63,141 nt of DNA, from contig DWXS01000047.1 in assembly GCA_019119045.1 (NCBI GenBank), positions 1 to 63,141 on the forward strand, read 5' to 3'. Under the pieces are notes generated by a model. The model worked only from the letters and a program-made list of their open reading frames with translations, was not told the DNA's origin and ran no database searches. Shown here one piece after another: positions 47,153-56,065 of this stretch; position 1 is the first letter of the stretch, and each line of letters opens with the position of its first letter. The translations under genes were made by a program, and so were the position numbers. The stretch is from Candidatus Mailhella merdavium. GTDB lineage: Bacteria; Desulfobacterota; Desulfovibrionia; Desulfovibrionales; Desulfovibrionaceae.

Positions 47153-49041
47153 TTTCCTTCCTCCTGTGCCGGGCTGCGCAAGGGCAGATGCAGTGTGAAG
47201 CGCGTGCCCTTTCCCGGAGTGCTGACGACTTCGATTTCGCCGTCATGGGCTTCTATTATCTTCTGTACCAGAGAGAGGCCAAGTCCGGTTCCCCGTGCCT
47301 TGGTCGTATAATACGGGCTGAAGATCTGCTGAATCTTGTCCTTGGGAATTCCTTCTCCGGTATCCTCGATATCCAGCAGCAGTGTGTCTCCATACCCGGA
47401 GTCCGCCGCATCTTCGCCGGAATGGGAACGGAAACGGACACGGGCCGTCAGGCGTCCGCCTCCCGGCATGGCCTGTATGGCGTTCAGAAGGAGATTGAGC
47501 AGTACCTGCGTCATACGATCCGCATCCAGCAATACTTCCGGACAGACCTCGGGAACTTCCTGATCATACTGTATGCCGATCTTGTCCATGTCGGCGCGCA
47601 CCAGATTTACGGCGCGTTCCAACAGCAGCGAGGGCGATATCATCGAAAGATTAAGTTTGTCCGGACGGGCCAGCTCCAGCAAATCACCCACCACATTATC
47701 CAGACGCTGTACCTCCTGAGTCATGATGCCCGCGACTCGTGCCTCTTCCCCGCCTTCCGGGCTTATCTCCTGAAAGAAACGGGCAAGGCCCTTTATGGCG
47801 CTGAGAGGATTGCGTATCTCATGCGCTATGCCTGCGGCAAGATGCCCCAGTGCGGCAAGTCTGTCCTGACGCCGTATTTCCGCCTGAAGACGGCGAATCT
47901 CTCCCAAATCACGGAGCATAAAGGCATACCCCGATCCCTGTTCTTCCCGCGAGGGCACCGTGACGGGAGTTGCCGTCAGTGCCAGAGGAACGCGACGGCC
48001 CCCCTCAAACACGCAGCGCACTTCCTGTTCGCCCGTATCATTCTGTCCGTTCAGAAGATCGGTATCATTCAGGGCAGACCACAAACCTGGAATCGCCTCA
48101 CTCAGAGGACGCCCCAGCACAGTATCCGCCGGCAGTCCTGCGATGCGCTCCGCCGCGGGGTTGAAAGCTGTGATCCTGCCGGCATGATCGACGGCCACAA
48201 GCCCCAGCGGCAGGGTGTCCAGAAGCGCGAAGGTAAAGGCGGACGTTTCCTCCACCAGCTGTCTGGAACGCTGATAGCCCTTGACCAGAAACAGCGTCAG
48301 TATGCCGACGACGCCGATAAAGCTCAGAATGGTCCAGTGAATAAAGGCCCGTCTGGCATCCGTGGATTCCGCTTCCAGCAGTGGCGTCATGTCATAACCG
48401 ACAAAAATGACCAGCGGCTGACTGGGAATGCGCTCCACGTCAGGGGTAGTCATCATGCGACGGCCCATCATATGCCCGTGGCGACGCAGACGCTCCTCAT
48501 ACTGGCGAACGGAAAGCCGCTGATAAACCTGAAAGACAGGCGCTCTTCCGGGAACCTCCACAATGCGTCCCCGCGCCTGGCTGTCCGGCGCCAGACCGGC
48601 CATGTCCTCCGGCGCAACAAGCTCAGAACCGAGCGGCAGGGTATCGCTCGCGGCCAGTACCCGCCCCTCTTCATCCGTAACCGCCATATAATGGATATCA
48701 GGGCTGGTACCCAGTTTGTCCAGGACAGCCTGCAACTCCTCATCCGTCCACTGAAACCCCATACCGGTATGGAGCGTGGCTTCATAGGCGTGGATCAGCG
48801 ATGTTCCCCGCTCGAGAAAAATGCGTGTGGCGATTTCGCTTTCCCTGTCTCTGTTGCTGGAATCCATCAACAACACCATCAAGGCAAGCAGCAGAGAACC
48901 GGCCACGACAATCCAGGGCGAAAGAGCAAGCCAGGGCGGCATACTCCGGAGAGGAACGGAAGCGCGGCGCAGCTTCCGCTCAGAAGGGGGTACTGACGAT
49001 GCCCGCGTCAGCTTTCCCCCGATACGGGAAAAGAACGTCAT
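47149..49041 (-). CDS. Membrane sensor histidine kinase (pair 2, ZraS-like)
   Basis: 630 residues from the ATG at 49041 (GGGAG upstream). The first membrane helix is about 40-60, a periplasmic sensor domain spans about 70-245, the second helix is about 255-275, and a PAS domain (TLPLGLVAVDHAGRITAFNP) about 290-400. The H-box is GIAHEIRNPLSAIKG, with N box LLNAIQAMPGG and GTGLGLSL G2 box. In E. coli ZraS has a periplasmic metal-responsive sensor; the shared layout with a zraP-like gene supports envelope or metal sensing here. It overlaps the regulator gene by 4 bases. Confidence 0.9.
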   Translation of the reverse strand: MTFFSRIGGKLTRASSVPPSERKLRRASVPLRSMPPWLALSPWIVVAGSLLLALMVLLMDSSNRDRESEIATRIFLERGTSLIHAYEATLHTGMGFQWTDEELQAVLDKLGTSPDIHYMAVTDEEGRVLAASDTLPLGSELVAPEDMAGLAPDSQARGRIVEVPGRAPVFQVYQRLSVRQYEERLRRHGHMMGRRMMTTPDVERIPSQPLVIFVGYDMTPLLEAESTDARRAFIHWTILSFIGVVGILTLFLVKGYQRSRQLVEETSAFTFALLDTLPLGLVAVDHAGRITAFNPAAERIAGLPADTVLGRPLSEAIPGLWSALNDTDLLNGQNDTGEQEVRCVFEGGRRVPLALTATPVTVPSREEQGSGYAFMLRDLGEIRRLQAEIRRQDRLAALGHLAAGIAHEIRNPLSAIKGLARFFQEISPEGGEEARVAGIMTQEVQRLDNVVGDLLELARPDKLNLSMISPSLLLERAVNLVRADMDKIGIQYDQEVPEVCPEVLLDADRMTQVLLNLLLNAIQAMPGGGRLTARVRFRSHSGEDAADSGYGDTLLLDIEDTGEGIPKDKIQQIFSPYYTTKARGTGLGLSLVQKIIEAHDGEIEVVSTPGKGTRFTLHLPLRSPAQEEGK

Positions 49042-49210
49042 GGGAACTCCCTGTGTATTATGAATCAGATGAATCAGAGACAAGCAAAATTCGGGCCAGA
49101 GAGCAAGCTCCCGGAGAGTACATATTTATCATTATATTTCATACTATTGCAGATTTTTTCGAAATACGCTCCAGTACAACGGCGTAACGGATCGTAACAA
49201 AAAGAAATAG

Positions 49211-49262
49211 TGTGTAGATTCTACACAGCATTTGACGCTGAAAGTGTTACAAAAGGTAACAC
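49211..49262 (+). promoter_or_regulatory. Two palindromic upstream activator sites for the zraP-like gene
   Basis: TGTGTAGA-T-TCTACACA (49211-49227) is a perfect 17-bp palindrome, and GTGTTAC-N5-GTAACAC (49244-49262) is another. Their centres are 34 bases apart, about three helical turns, and lie roughly 100 and 130 bases upstream of the -24 element. This is the usual placement for binding of a sigma-54 activator. A GTAACGGATCGTAAC repeat near 49185-49199 may be a third, weaker element. Confidence 0.7.
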
Positions 49263-49350
49263 AACCTGAAAAGAGTGATCCTGACAAATACTCAAAAAAA
49301 AAAACAAAATATCTATATATTACAATATATTATATAAAAACAGATTTTAT

Positions 49351-49365
49351 TGGCACGCTGCTTGC
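49351..49365 (+). promoter_or_regulatory. Sigma-54 promoter of the zraP-like gene
   Basis: TGGCAC-GCTGC-TTGC matches the -24/-12 consensus (TGGCAC-N5-TTGC) exactly. It sits about 80 bases before the ATG and just after an unusually AT-rich 60-bp stretch that could help DNA bending. Confidence 0.92.
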
Positions 49366-49443
49366 TATATACGGGGCATACGACGGGGAATTTCCCCAAA
49401 ACAAAAACAACCCGGCCTTCCGCCGGATATACAGGAGAATGTT

Positions 49444-50004
49444 ATGAACGCTCGCAGAATCATGGCCGGTCTGGCCGTCACCGCTCTGGTATTCGGTTCC
49501 GCTTCCCTTGCCCTCGCCCGCGGTCATCATGGCGGTATGATGGCTGGTTATGCCGGAAATTACGGCGCAGGTTACCACTACAACACGGCCTATCAGAGCC
49601 TGACACCGGAAAAACAGGCCGCCGTGGACAAGCTGATTCAGGAACATGTGGCCGAAGTCACCCCCCTGCGGACCCAGCTTCAGGCCAAACGGCTGGAACT
49701 GAACGCTCTTTCCGGCAATCCCAACGTGCAGCCGGAACAGGTCAGCAAGCTTGCCGCTGAAGTGGCGGATCTTTCCTCCAAACTCCGCGCTTCCGGTCTG
49801 GCCTTCCGGGACAAGCTCTCTGCGGAAACGGGCATTGACGCCCTGCCTTACGGCGGCGGCTTCGGACGCGGCGGACGCGCCTGCGGCTTCGGCGGTCAGG
49901 GACGCGGATGTGATTTCGGCGGATATGGTTGCGGCTACGGCGGGAATGGCGGAAACGGCTACACCGGAAATCACTGGGGCGGACATATGGGGTGGCACCG
50001 CTAG
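49444..50004 (+). CDS. ZraP/Spy-like periplasmic metal-responsive protein
   Basis: 186 residues. A signal peptide (cleavage near ALARG, residue 25) is followed by a His/Met/Gly-rich stretch (HHGGMMAGY). The helical LTPEKQAAVDKLIQ motif is characteristic of the LTxxQ/CpxP/ZraP group, and a long helix bundle with QVSKLAAEVADL follows. The C-terminus is Gly/Cys/His-rich (CGFGGQ, CDFGG, CGYGG, HWGGHMGWH), with likely metal ligands. It should act as a periplasmic metal-buffering chaperone. It is divergent from the pair 2 kinase-regulator genes and is preceded by sigma-54 and activator sites. An AGGAGAATGTT ribosome site precedes the ATG. Confidence 0.88.
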   Translation: MNARRIMAGLAVTALVFGSASLALARGHHGGMMAGYAGNYGAGYHYNTAYQSLTPEKQAAVDKLIQEHVAEVTPLRTQLQAKRLELNALSGNPNVQPEQVSKLAAEVADLSSKLRASGLAFRDKLSAETGIDALPYGGGFGRGGRACGFGGQGRGCDFGGYGCGYGGNGGNGYTGNHWGGHMGWHR

Positions 50005-50094
50005 GCCGCTTATCAGAGCCTGCTTCTACTCCACACGGAATCCCTCCGGGTAAAAACACATTTCCCGGAACTTCGGCTCACTTCCCTCTGTCAC

Positions 50095-50126
50095 TGGACG
50101 CTTCTGCAAGGAGCGTCCATTTTTTT
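50095..50126 (+). terminator. Rho-independent terminator of the zraP-like gene
   Basis: TGGACGCT and AGCGTCCA pair around nine bases and are followed by seven T residues. Confidence 0.9.
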
Positions 50127-50275
50127 AACAGTTTTCTCTTATTGAGTTTCCCCCTGCTCCCAGCCGGATCGGCCGTACTTCCCCGGTCGATCCGACTTTT
50201 TAGTAAACAGAGAAAGAAAAAACAGGTAAAAATTTCATATCCGGCAGCACGGAACGCAATCCGCATACGGGAATC

Positions 50276-50316
50276 AAGCCTGCGTCATATTCCAGAACGA
50301 AAGAGACGCAGGCTTT
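50276..50316. terminator. Hairpin between convergent zraP-like and 5'-nucleotidase genes
   Basis: AAGCCTGCGTC pairs with GACGCAGGCTT around 18 bases. A short T-rich tail follows on the plus strand. No gene lies in 50127-50547; this hairpin is the only structure I see there. Confidence 0.5.
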
Positions 50317-50547
50317 ATCCGAAGGAACAATCCCGAAAAAAGCAGATCAGCAAACGGGGCCGCTCTTCAAAATTTTCCGGACATCCTGTTCTTTTCAGGC
50401 AAAAAATCTGAGAAAGACGCGGTATCAGGGCATGGGAAAAACTCTGCTGTGAAAAGAGCGAAAAGTCCCGCAACGAGCTTACGGCTTTCCTTCCGGGGAA
50501 CCATTCATACAGCTGGCAATTTTGGGACATACAAGAGCGTATTTTCT

Positions 50548-52191
50548 CTATACTCCGCTTTTTCCCTTATCCATACGGACGATGCGACCGGTCGACGGTG
50601 AGGGAAGAGGATCATGGGCGCGCAGATATGCTTCCACGATATCCACGTCGATGGGCTGGGGAAAAGGCAGCTCTCTCCCCTTCTTCAGCATTTCGTAGCC
50701 GTCCCCTCCCCGAACCAGATACTCCAGCGTAACGACGACGTAACGCGCCTTCAGGTCAAGCGGCGTATGACCGCCCTCCGTATCCACGATGTCCACAGAG
50801 ATCACCCGACTGCCCGCAGGACGCTCCGCATCCACAACATAGCGCAGTCCCGCAACCTGAAGCAGATGCGGCCCGACGCCTCCGTCCGCAGCCACGCCGT
50901 GTTCCAGCGCGTCCAGAATCTGTTCTCCATCGTATTCGCGCAATACAACCTGATTCCCGAAGGGGTGCATGGTCAGAATATCTCCCAGCGATATTCCGCC
51001 CCGCGGAAACGCAGCGCGAATAGCCCCTCCGTTGCACAGGGCCAAATCGGCGCCATAAGGACGGGCATATTCCAGCATGGCGTCCGCCGTCACCATCCCG
51101 CCCAGACAATCCCCCGACCGACAGGCCTCCATACCGTCCGGCATGCCGAGATTCTGATAGCCCACCATCTCTCTGCGGAATCTGTCGAGTGCAGTCGTAT
51201 AGCCTTCAATGCGCACATCCAGCTCCGGAAGCCCTGCCTCTCCGTTTTCCAGCTCATGCAGGCCGCCGCTCCAGTTTACGGGCACTCCCTCCGCACTGAA
51301 ATCAACCTGCAACTCCCCGAGATAGCGCGTTGCGCGCCCCGCCGTTACCACCAGCACAGGCAAACCGGAAGGTGAATATTCCACAATAGGATACGGCCCT
51401 TCTTCGGAGTCCGGGCCAAGATAGCTGTGCGTATGTCCCCCCACAATCACATCCACACCGTCCACGGAACGGGCCAGTTCGCGATCCGCAGGCAGACCCA
51501 GATGCGTCAGCACGACAATATGCCGAACGCCCTGCGCTTCCAGCTCCGCAACAACATTTCTCAACGTCTCCTCTCTGTCCGCAAAACGGGTCTGAGAGCA
51601 GGCTGATGCAAGATTGACCTCATCGTTGGCCAGACCGACTATCCCCACGGGAACGCCCCGTACCTCGCGAATGACATACGGAAGCGTTTTCGCTCCCCGC
51701 AGAGGACAGCCTGCCTCCGGAACAAGGTTGGCCGCCAGCACGGGAAAGGACACACGTTCAAGAAAACGTGACAGCTCCTCACAGCCCTCGTCGAACTCAT
51801 GATTTCCCAGCGTCATGGCGTCGTATGCAATGAATCGATCCAGATCTGCCAGCATGGGCCATTTATGGACGCTGTAATACAATGTGCCCTGAAACTGATC
51901 GCCGGCATCCAGCGCGATAACGTTATCGCGATTCATTTTGGCCGTCTGAACGGCCGCCGCAGTTCTGCTCAGACCGCCGCGGCTTCCTGCTGTGGAAAAG
52001 GCGGCGTTTCCATAGCGGTCAATTCCCGCGACATGGGAATGAGTATCGTTGACGTGCAGGATGACAAGCTCCAGCCCAGGAGCTTTCGCCTCCCGGGAGT
52101 CCCGCTCTGCGCACGCACATCCGGACGCCAGCAGGGCAGACAGCAAAATCAACCCGATCCCTTTCCAACATGGCGAGCTTTTCCGAGTCAT
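50548..52191 (-). CDS. 5'-nucleotidase/UshA-like metallophosphatase lipoprotein
   Basis: 547 residues. The signal peptide ends LLASGCAC, a lipobox, so it is a lipid-anchored envelope protein. The metallophosphatase domain shows VNDTHSH, ALDAGDQFQGT, LGNHEFDEG, and the metal-binding VLTHLG and GGHTHSYLGP motifs. The C-terminal 5'-nucleotidase domain (about 340-530) has CNGGAIRA and the GDGYEMLKKG substrate region. It should dephosphorylate nucleotides in the periplasm to salvage nucleosides. The start codon has only a weak upstream ribosome site. The next gene upstream on the strand is the SPFH gene, 74 bases away. Confidence 0.9.
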   Translation of the reverse strand: MTRKSSPCWKGIGLILLSALLASGCACAERDSREAKAPGLELVILHVNDTHSHVAGIDRYGNAAFSTAGSRGGLSRTAAAVQTAKMNRDNVIALDAGDQFQGTLYYSVHKWPMLADLDRFIAYDAMTLGNHEFDEGCEELSRFLERVSFPVLAANLVPEAGCPLRGAKTLPYVIREVRGVPVGIVGLANDEVNLASACSQTRFADREETLRNVVAELEAQGVRHIVVLTHLGLPADRELARSVDGVDVIVGGHTHSYLGPDSEEGPYPIVEYSPSGLPVLVVTAGRATRYLGELQVDFSAEGVPVNWSGGLHELENGEAGLPELDVRIEGYTTALDRFRREMVGYQNLGMPDGMEACRSGDCLGGMVTADAMLEYARPYGADLALCNGGAIRAAFPRGGISLGDILTMHPFGNQVVLREYDGEQILDALEHGVAADGGVGPHLLQVAGLRYVVDAERPAGSRVISVDIVDTEGGHTPLDLKARYVVVTLEYLVRGGDGYEMLKKGRELPFPQPIDVDIVEAYLRAHDPLPSPSTGRIVRMDKGKSGV

Positions 52192-52265
52192 GTTGTTTTA
52201 CTGCTCCGTCTTCTTTTCCGTAGCGGCCGGGTACTTTTATCATGAATCCCGACCCGCCTTTTCGT

Positions 52266-53297
52266 CTATACCTTTCCGCTCAGGGCGCGTTTTTCCGCCT
52301 CGTATTCGCTGCGGGATATACGCCCCTCTTCCAGAGCCTGTTGCAGTTCTTCCAGACTCGCGCCTGTCGTAACGGTATGAACTTCCTTTTTCTTCTCCTG
52401 CTCAACGGATCGGGAAACTTCACGGCTGTCCCGGGACAGCAGGCGTTCCGCCAGCTCCAGCCCCGTGCCGATCTGCATGGCCGCACCCGCAAGACTGCCA
52501 TCTCCGGCAGCCGCTTCCCGCATGGCGCGCAGACGTTCAAGCTGTTCGTACGACATATGCACCTGTTCCGCCTCGAGCTGTCGGGTACGCATGGAAAAGA
52601 CCGCATTCAGATTCCGTTTCGTCTCCTCGTCGAATACGGTTCCGTTGATCCTGAACTCCGGCACGTCAAATCCGTATTCTCCGGCCGCTTCGCGCAATCT
52701 GGCGTGTACATCCGCGCCAAGCTCTTCCAGATGGACGTCCAGCTCGTTGCAGGAACAGGCTGCTCCTGCCAGCGACGTCCCTATAAAGCGGGGAATAAAA
52801 GCCTCCAGCGCGACTCTGATGCGGGAAATATCAACGGAACTTTCCCCGGCGACCAGCTTCAGGAAGGCCTTTTGCGGATCTTCAAGCCGCAGGCTGTACG
52901 TTCCGTTGGCCCCCACCGCCAGAGGCAGGCGGTACACGGGATCAAGATATCTGACAGGCTGCGACGTGCCCCACCTCAGGGCGGGGAATATTGTGGTTCT
53001 GTAAAAATAAAGCCGGAGCTTGTGTTCGCTTTCAAACATGGTGGCAAACTTGCCCAGCGTCGTTATGAAAGGATGGTTGTCCGTCTTGAGGGAAAGCAGC
53101 GTCTGCTCGCCTACCTGCTCCAGTATTCTGCCCTCATAAACCAGCAGACAGCCCTGGGCAGGGCCGACAATCAGCCGGGACGCATTCTTTATTTCATCTG
53201 TTGCCGTCGGCAGGCGATAAAATACCGTGTTCGCCTCTCCATCCCGCCATTCAAGGATGCTCCGCATCTGCCGTCTGAATAAATTTCCCAGTCCCAT
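52266..53297 (-). CDS. SPFH-domain protein with C-terminal SHOCT motif (YdjI/virion-core-like)
   Basis: 343 residues, no membrane span. Residues about 1-245 have the sequence pattern of the bacterial 'virion core protein-like' SPFH family (IEWRD-like start ILEWRDGEANTVFYRLP, then LIVGPAQGCLLVYEGRI and RYYDP-like VRYLDPVYRLPLAVGANGTYSL). The last ~30 residues (ASLEELQQALEEGRISRSEYEAEKRALSG) are a SHOCT domain. Related proteins sit with zinc-ribbon partners, exactly as here with the gene 94 bases upstream. Function is unproven; membrane stress or scaffolding is a guess. A GGGGG ribosome site precedes the ATG. Confidence 0.82.
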   Translation of the reverse strand: MGLGNLFRRQMRSILEWRDGEANTVFYRLPTATDEIKNASRLIVGPAQGCLLVYEGRILEQVGEQTLLSLKTDNHPFITTLGKFATMFESEHKLRLYFYRTTIFPALRWGTSQPVRYLDPVYRLPLAVGANGTYSLRLEDPQKAFLKLVAGESSVDISRIRVALEAFIPRFIGTSLAGAACSCNELDVHLEELGADVHARLREAAGEYGFDVPEFRINGTVFDEETKRNLNAVFSMRTRQLEAEQVHMSYEQLERLRAMREAAAGDGSLAGAAMQIGTGLELAERLLSRDSREVSRSVEQEKKKEVHTVTTGASLEELQQALEEGRISRSEYEAEKRALSGKV

Positions 53298-53391
53298 ACG
53301 TCAGCCCCCGAGGATCGGGCAGCCCCGATCTCCGCCTTGATCCTTCAGCGCACATTCCAGAATATGCGTTGAGGACATGTAAACACGTTCC

Positions 53392-54681
53392 TCAGAGAAC
53401 GCGCTCCGGTTCCTCATATACCGTTTCTGTATCGCTGATGCGATACAGTTTCATTCCCTGCCGGAGATAGAGTCCGTCTGCCGTTCTGGTCAGCGTTCCG
53501 CTGAAATTTCCCTTTCGCGTCCAGCGTATCGCGCCGCTTTCAGGATCAAGGGCCTGAAGCAGGAACGGACTTTCCGGGCCGGGATCCGGACGGAAAAATA
53601 TGATCAGCTCCTTTTCATCATACAGACTCACGGAAGCTTGAAAATACTGCCGATCCGGGGTGAAAAACTCCAGAGCGTCAATACGGGCCTGCCGGAGAAG
53701 ATAGGGCTGTTCCACAATATGGCGTTCCGCCCCGTCGCCTTCCCATTCCAGGTAGCCGCTGAACATACGCGGCCCCGTCCTGTTATCCAGATAGTGATAA
53801 CGGATCAGCTGCTGAGGCCCGGTACTTCCCACACGTTTACGGGCAAAGGTAAAGCCGTAGCCTTCTTCGGCCCCGGGATGGCGATACTCCGTCACAAGTT
53901 TGCCCAGTTCCTGATACGTCGGAGACATATTCACGCCGGGATAAAAATAACGTCGCACACCGTCGGCCGTCACAACCCGCAATGCGTCTCCTTCGGAAGG
54001 GTATCCCGTTTCGATCTGAACAAGCGATCCGGCAAGCTCCTTCTGCTGATCCAACAGAGGACGGGCGTCCTCCCATGCTCTTGAGGAAAAATCAAAACGG
54101 AACAGCCTGCTTTTATCCAGCACAAGAAAAAGCTGACCGTCGGACAGACGCTGGAACCTCGCCTCGCGCGCCCCCGTGCCGATTCTGTCCTGAAGAAGCG
54201 CGGCTTCACTCCACTGCTTTGTACGGAGATCGCAGCTATCCGCAAAATAACCGGGCGTTCCGTTTTTACCGGAACTGCCTCTGATCCGCAATGCGATCGG
54301 CGCGTTCCCATGCGCGGGGTCTGCGACAAGCACTAGACTTTCGACATCATAATGCACGGCAGGAGCCTTCGGCGTCGCGCCGGAAGCAGAAACAGAAGCT
54401 CTGCGCTGCACGGGCTGTTCCCGGCAGCTCCGGGAAACCGCAGCAAAGATCACGGCAACCAGCAGCAGGAACAGGGCTGTGATAAAAAGACAGCCTCGGG
54501 AAGAGGCCTTCTTTTCTTCCTCCCGAATCACCTTGTGCTGAACCAGAACTTCCTTACGGTCGCTGTCCAGAAAAAATTCCGTGCCGCAGGAGGAGCAACG
54601 GTATTGTCTCCCCGCTTCAAGCGTCTCATGCTCCGTACTGCCGCAACGCGGACAGACTATTGCTTTTATCGTCGTCGTCAT
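53392..54681 (-). CDS. Zinc-ribbon membrane protein with large beta-rich C-terminal domain
   Basis: 429 residues from the ATG at 54681 (GGAG upstream); a start 26 codons earlier lacks support. An N-terminal zinc ribbon has Cys pairs CPRC and CSSC (about residues 9-35). One membrane helix is at about 65-85 (CLFITALFLLLVAVIFAA). The rest, about 330 residues, is beta-rich, with repeating Tyr/Trp-containing strands (e.g. RLFRFDFSSRAWED, IRYHYLDNRTG, LQALDPESGAIRWTRKG) that look like a propeller of PQQ/WD type. It lies directly upstream of the SPFH gene, the same pairing as in YdjI-like loci. Function unknown. Confidence 0.72.
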   Translation of the reverse strand: MTTTIKAIVCPRCGSTEHETLEAGRQYRCSSCGTEFFLDSDRKEVLVQHKVIREEEKKASSRGCLFITALFLLLVAVIFAAVSRSCREQPVQRRASVSASGATPKAPAVHYDVESLVLVADPAHGNAPIALRIRGSSGKNGTPGYFADSCDLRTKQWSEAALLQDRIGTGAREARFQRLSDGQLFLVLDKSRLFRFDFSSRAWEDARPLLDQQKELAGSLVQIETGYPSEGDALRVVTADGVRRYFYPGVNMSPTYQELGKLVTEYRHPGAEEGYGFTFARKRVGSTGPQQLIRYHYLDNRTGPRMFSGYLEWEGDGAERHIVEQPYLLRQARIDALEFFTPDRQYFQASVSLYDEKELIIFFRPDPGPESPFLLQALDPESGAIRWTRKGNFSGTLTRTADGLYLRQGMKLYRISDTETVYEEPERVL

Positions 54682-55015
54682 GCAAAACTCCATCATTTCC
54701 GGAAGCTGGCATTTCCGACAGACAAAGCGCAGTATGACTCCGCCCCTGCTCCGGGCCAAAAACCATCTTTCCGTTCAGGAACTTATAACAACGACAGACT
54801 CCGGCCGTCCAGCGGGCAGGGGCGAACGACAAGCATCCGCAATACCGGGTAACGACGCACCCTGCGCCGGCTCCGTACTGGCGAAATACCCGCATGGAAC
54901 GATCAGAAAAAAACTGCTATTCCAGACAGCAGTCGACGGAATATTCTGCCGGTCTCGACATCCCGTGCCTTACGGAAAAGCTGTCGGCCGGGAAGCTGTT
55001 CAAAGGAGGAAAATC
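54682..55015. other. 334-bp divergent intergenic region
   Basis: No gene supported. It separates the zinc-ribbon gene and the FMN reductase gene; both promoters must lie here, but I cannot place them. Confidence 0.4.
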
Positions 55016-55636
55016 ATGAACGTTCTGCTTATCAACGGAAGTCCGCATAAAAACGGCTGCACATACACGGCTCTGAACGAAGTGGCCGGGCAACTGAACA
55101 AACAGGGAATAGAAACGCACATTCTGCATATCGGCTCCAAGCCCATACGCGGCTGCATTGCGTGTGGTAAATGTGTTCAGACAGGAGCCTGCATATTCGA
55201 TGACGATCCGGTCAACGAATGTGTGGAGCGTCTGAAACAGGCCGACGGGCTGGTTGTCGGCTCTCCGGTCTATTATGCTTCGCCCAGCGGCGCGCTGATC
55301 TCTCTGCTTGATCGTGTGTTCTACGGCAAGGCCGCGCCTTATGCCTTCAAACCCGCGGCCGCAGTGGTGAGCTGTCGCCGGGGCGGAGCCACGGCTTCGC
55401 TGGACGTACTCAATAAATATTTCACCATCTCCCAGATGCCCGTGGTTTCCTCACAGTACTGGAACATGGTACACGGCAACACGCCGGATGAGGTGCGTCA
55501 GGACGCGGAAGGTCTTCAGATCATGCGCACCCTGGGCAATAATATGGCCTGGATGATCAAAAGCCTCGCCGCAGCCAGAAACACGGTTCCCCTGCCCGAG
55601 CAGGAAGCCCACGTCTGGACGAATTTCATCCGCTGA
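55016..55636 (+). CDS. NADPH-dependent FMN reductase/flavodoxin-fold oxidoreductase
   Basis: 206 residues. Starts MNVLLINGSPHKNGCTYTAL, the FMN-phosphate-binding loop of the flavodoxin-like NADPH-FMN reductase family. It has an iron-sulfur-flavoprotein-like Cys pattern in GCIACGKCVQTGACIFDDD (several Cys near residues 43-54) and VGSPVYYASPSGAL as the second flavin loop. It probably reduces flavins, quinones or nitro compounds; substrate unknown. An excellent AGGAGGAAA ribosome site precedes the ATG. Confidence 0.9.
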   Translation: MNVLLINGSPHKNGCTYTALNEVAGQLNKQGIETHILHIGSKPIRGCIACGKCVQTGACIFDDDPVNECVERLKQADGLVVGSPVYYASPSGALISLLDRVFYGKAAPYAFKPAAAVVSCRRGGATASLDVLNKYFTISQMPVVSSQYWNMVHGNTPDEVRQDAEGLQIMRTLGNNMAWMIKSLAAARNTVPLPEQEAHVWTNFIR

Positions 55637-55670
55637 ACGGTTACAGCCAGAAGCTCCTTCTCCTAAGCTT

Positions 55671-55691
55671 CTGTACGGACAGTCCGTACAG
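55671..55691. repeat. Perfect 21-bp palindrome
   Basis: CTGTACGGAC-A-GTCCGTACAG, 10-bp arms around one base, 35 bases past the FMN reductase stop. No T-run follows. It reads as a DNA site for a dimeric protein or a tight mRNA hairpin. Confidence 0.8.
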
Positions 55692-55729
55692 TTCCGGCTC
55701 AGAAGCATATCAGAGTCGGGACATTAATA

Positions 55730-55773
55730 CATGAAGCCGGAGGCGACGTTTGTATGTCGTCTCCGGCTTCATG
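55730..55773. terminator. Very strong hairpin after the FMN reductase gene
   Basis: CATGAAGCCGGAGGCGAC pairs with GTCGTCTCCGGCTTCATG (one mismatch) around eight bases. CGCTTTTC follows on the plus strand, so it probably terminates the reductase transcript. Confidence 0.7.
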
Positions 55774-56065
55774 CGCTTTTCTGAAAAAATTTTCTGATGT
55801 CTGTCTGGAGTGAAGGAGTTCGTCCCGGCACAAGACAGATCCGTCGGGCCACATCTCCACTGAAAGACCGATCTCGTCGGACATGAGTCCCGACAGGAGA
55901 ACGTCCATGCCGCCTTATGGATGAATCAGGTGAAGCCTTCCTCCGGAATACTGCCGGGGGAATCGGCATATCTTCTCCGTTTTCATCCACAAGAACGGGC
56001 GTGCGGAAGCCCGTCTAGCTCAGGCGTATGGCTTCCCTTTCAAATTTCCAGGGATCGGAGACTTC
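55774..56065. other. Intergenic remnant-like region
   Basis: About 290 bp. Short minus-strand frames (55699-55908 and 55769-55990) overlap in different phases and have no recognisable domain or good start, so I do not call a gene; decayed coding sequence is possible. Confidence 0.35.

Noticed and set aside
55699..55990. Two short overlapping minus-strand frames
   Set aside because: Different reading phases, no domain, no clear ribosome site; at most decayed coding sequence.
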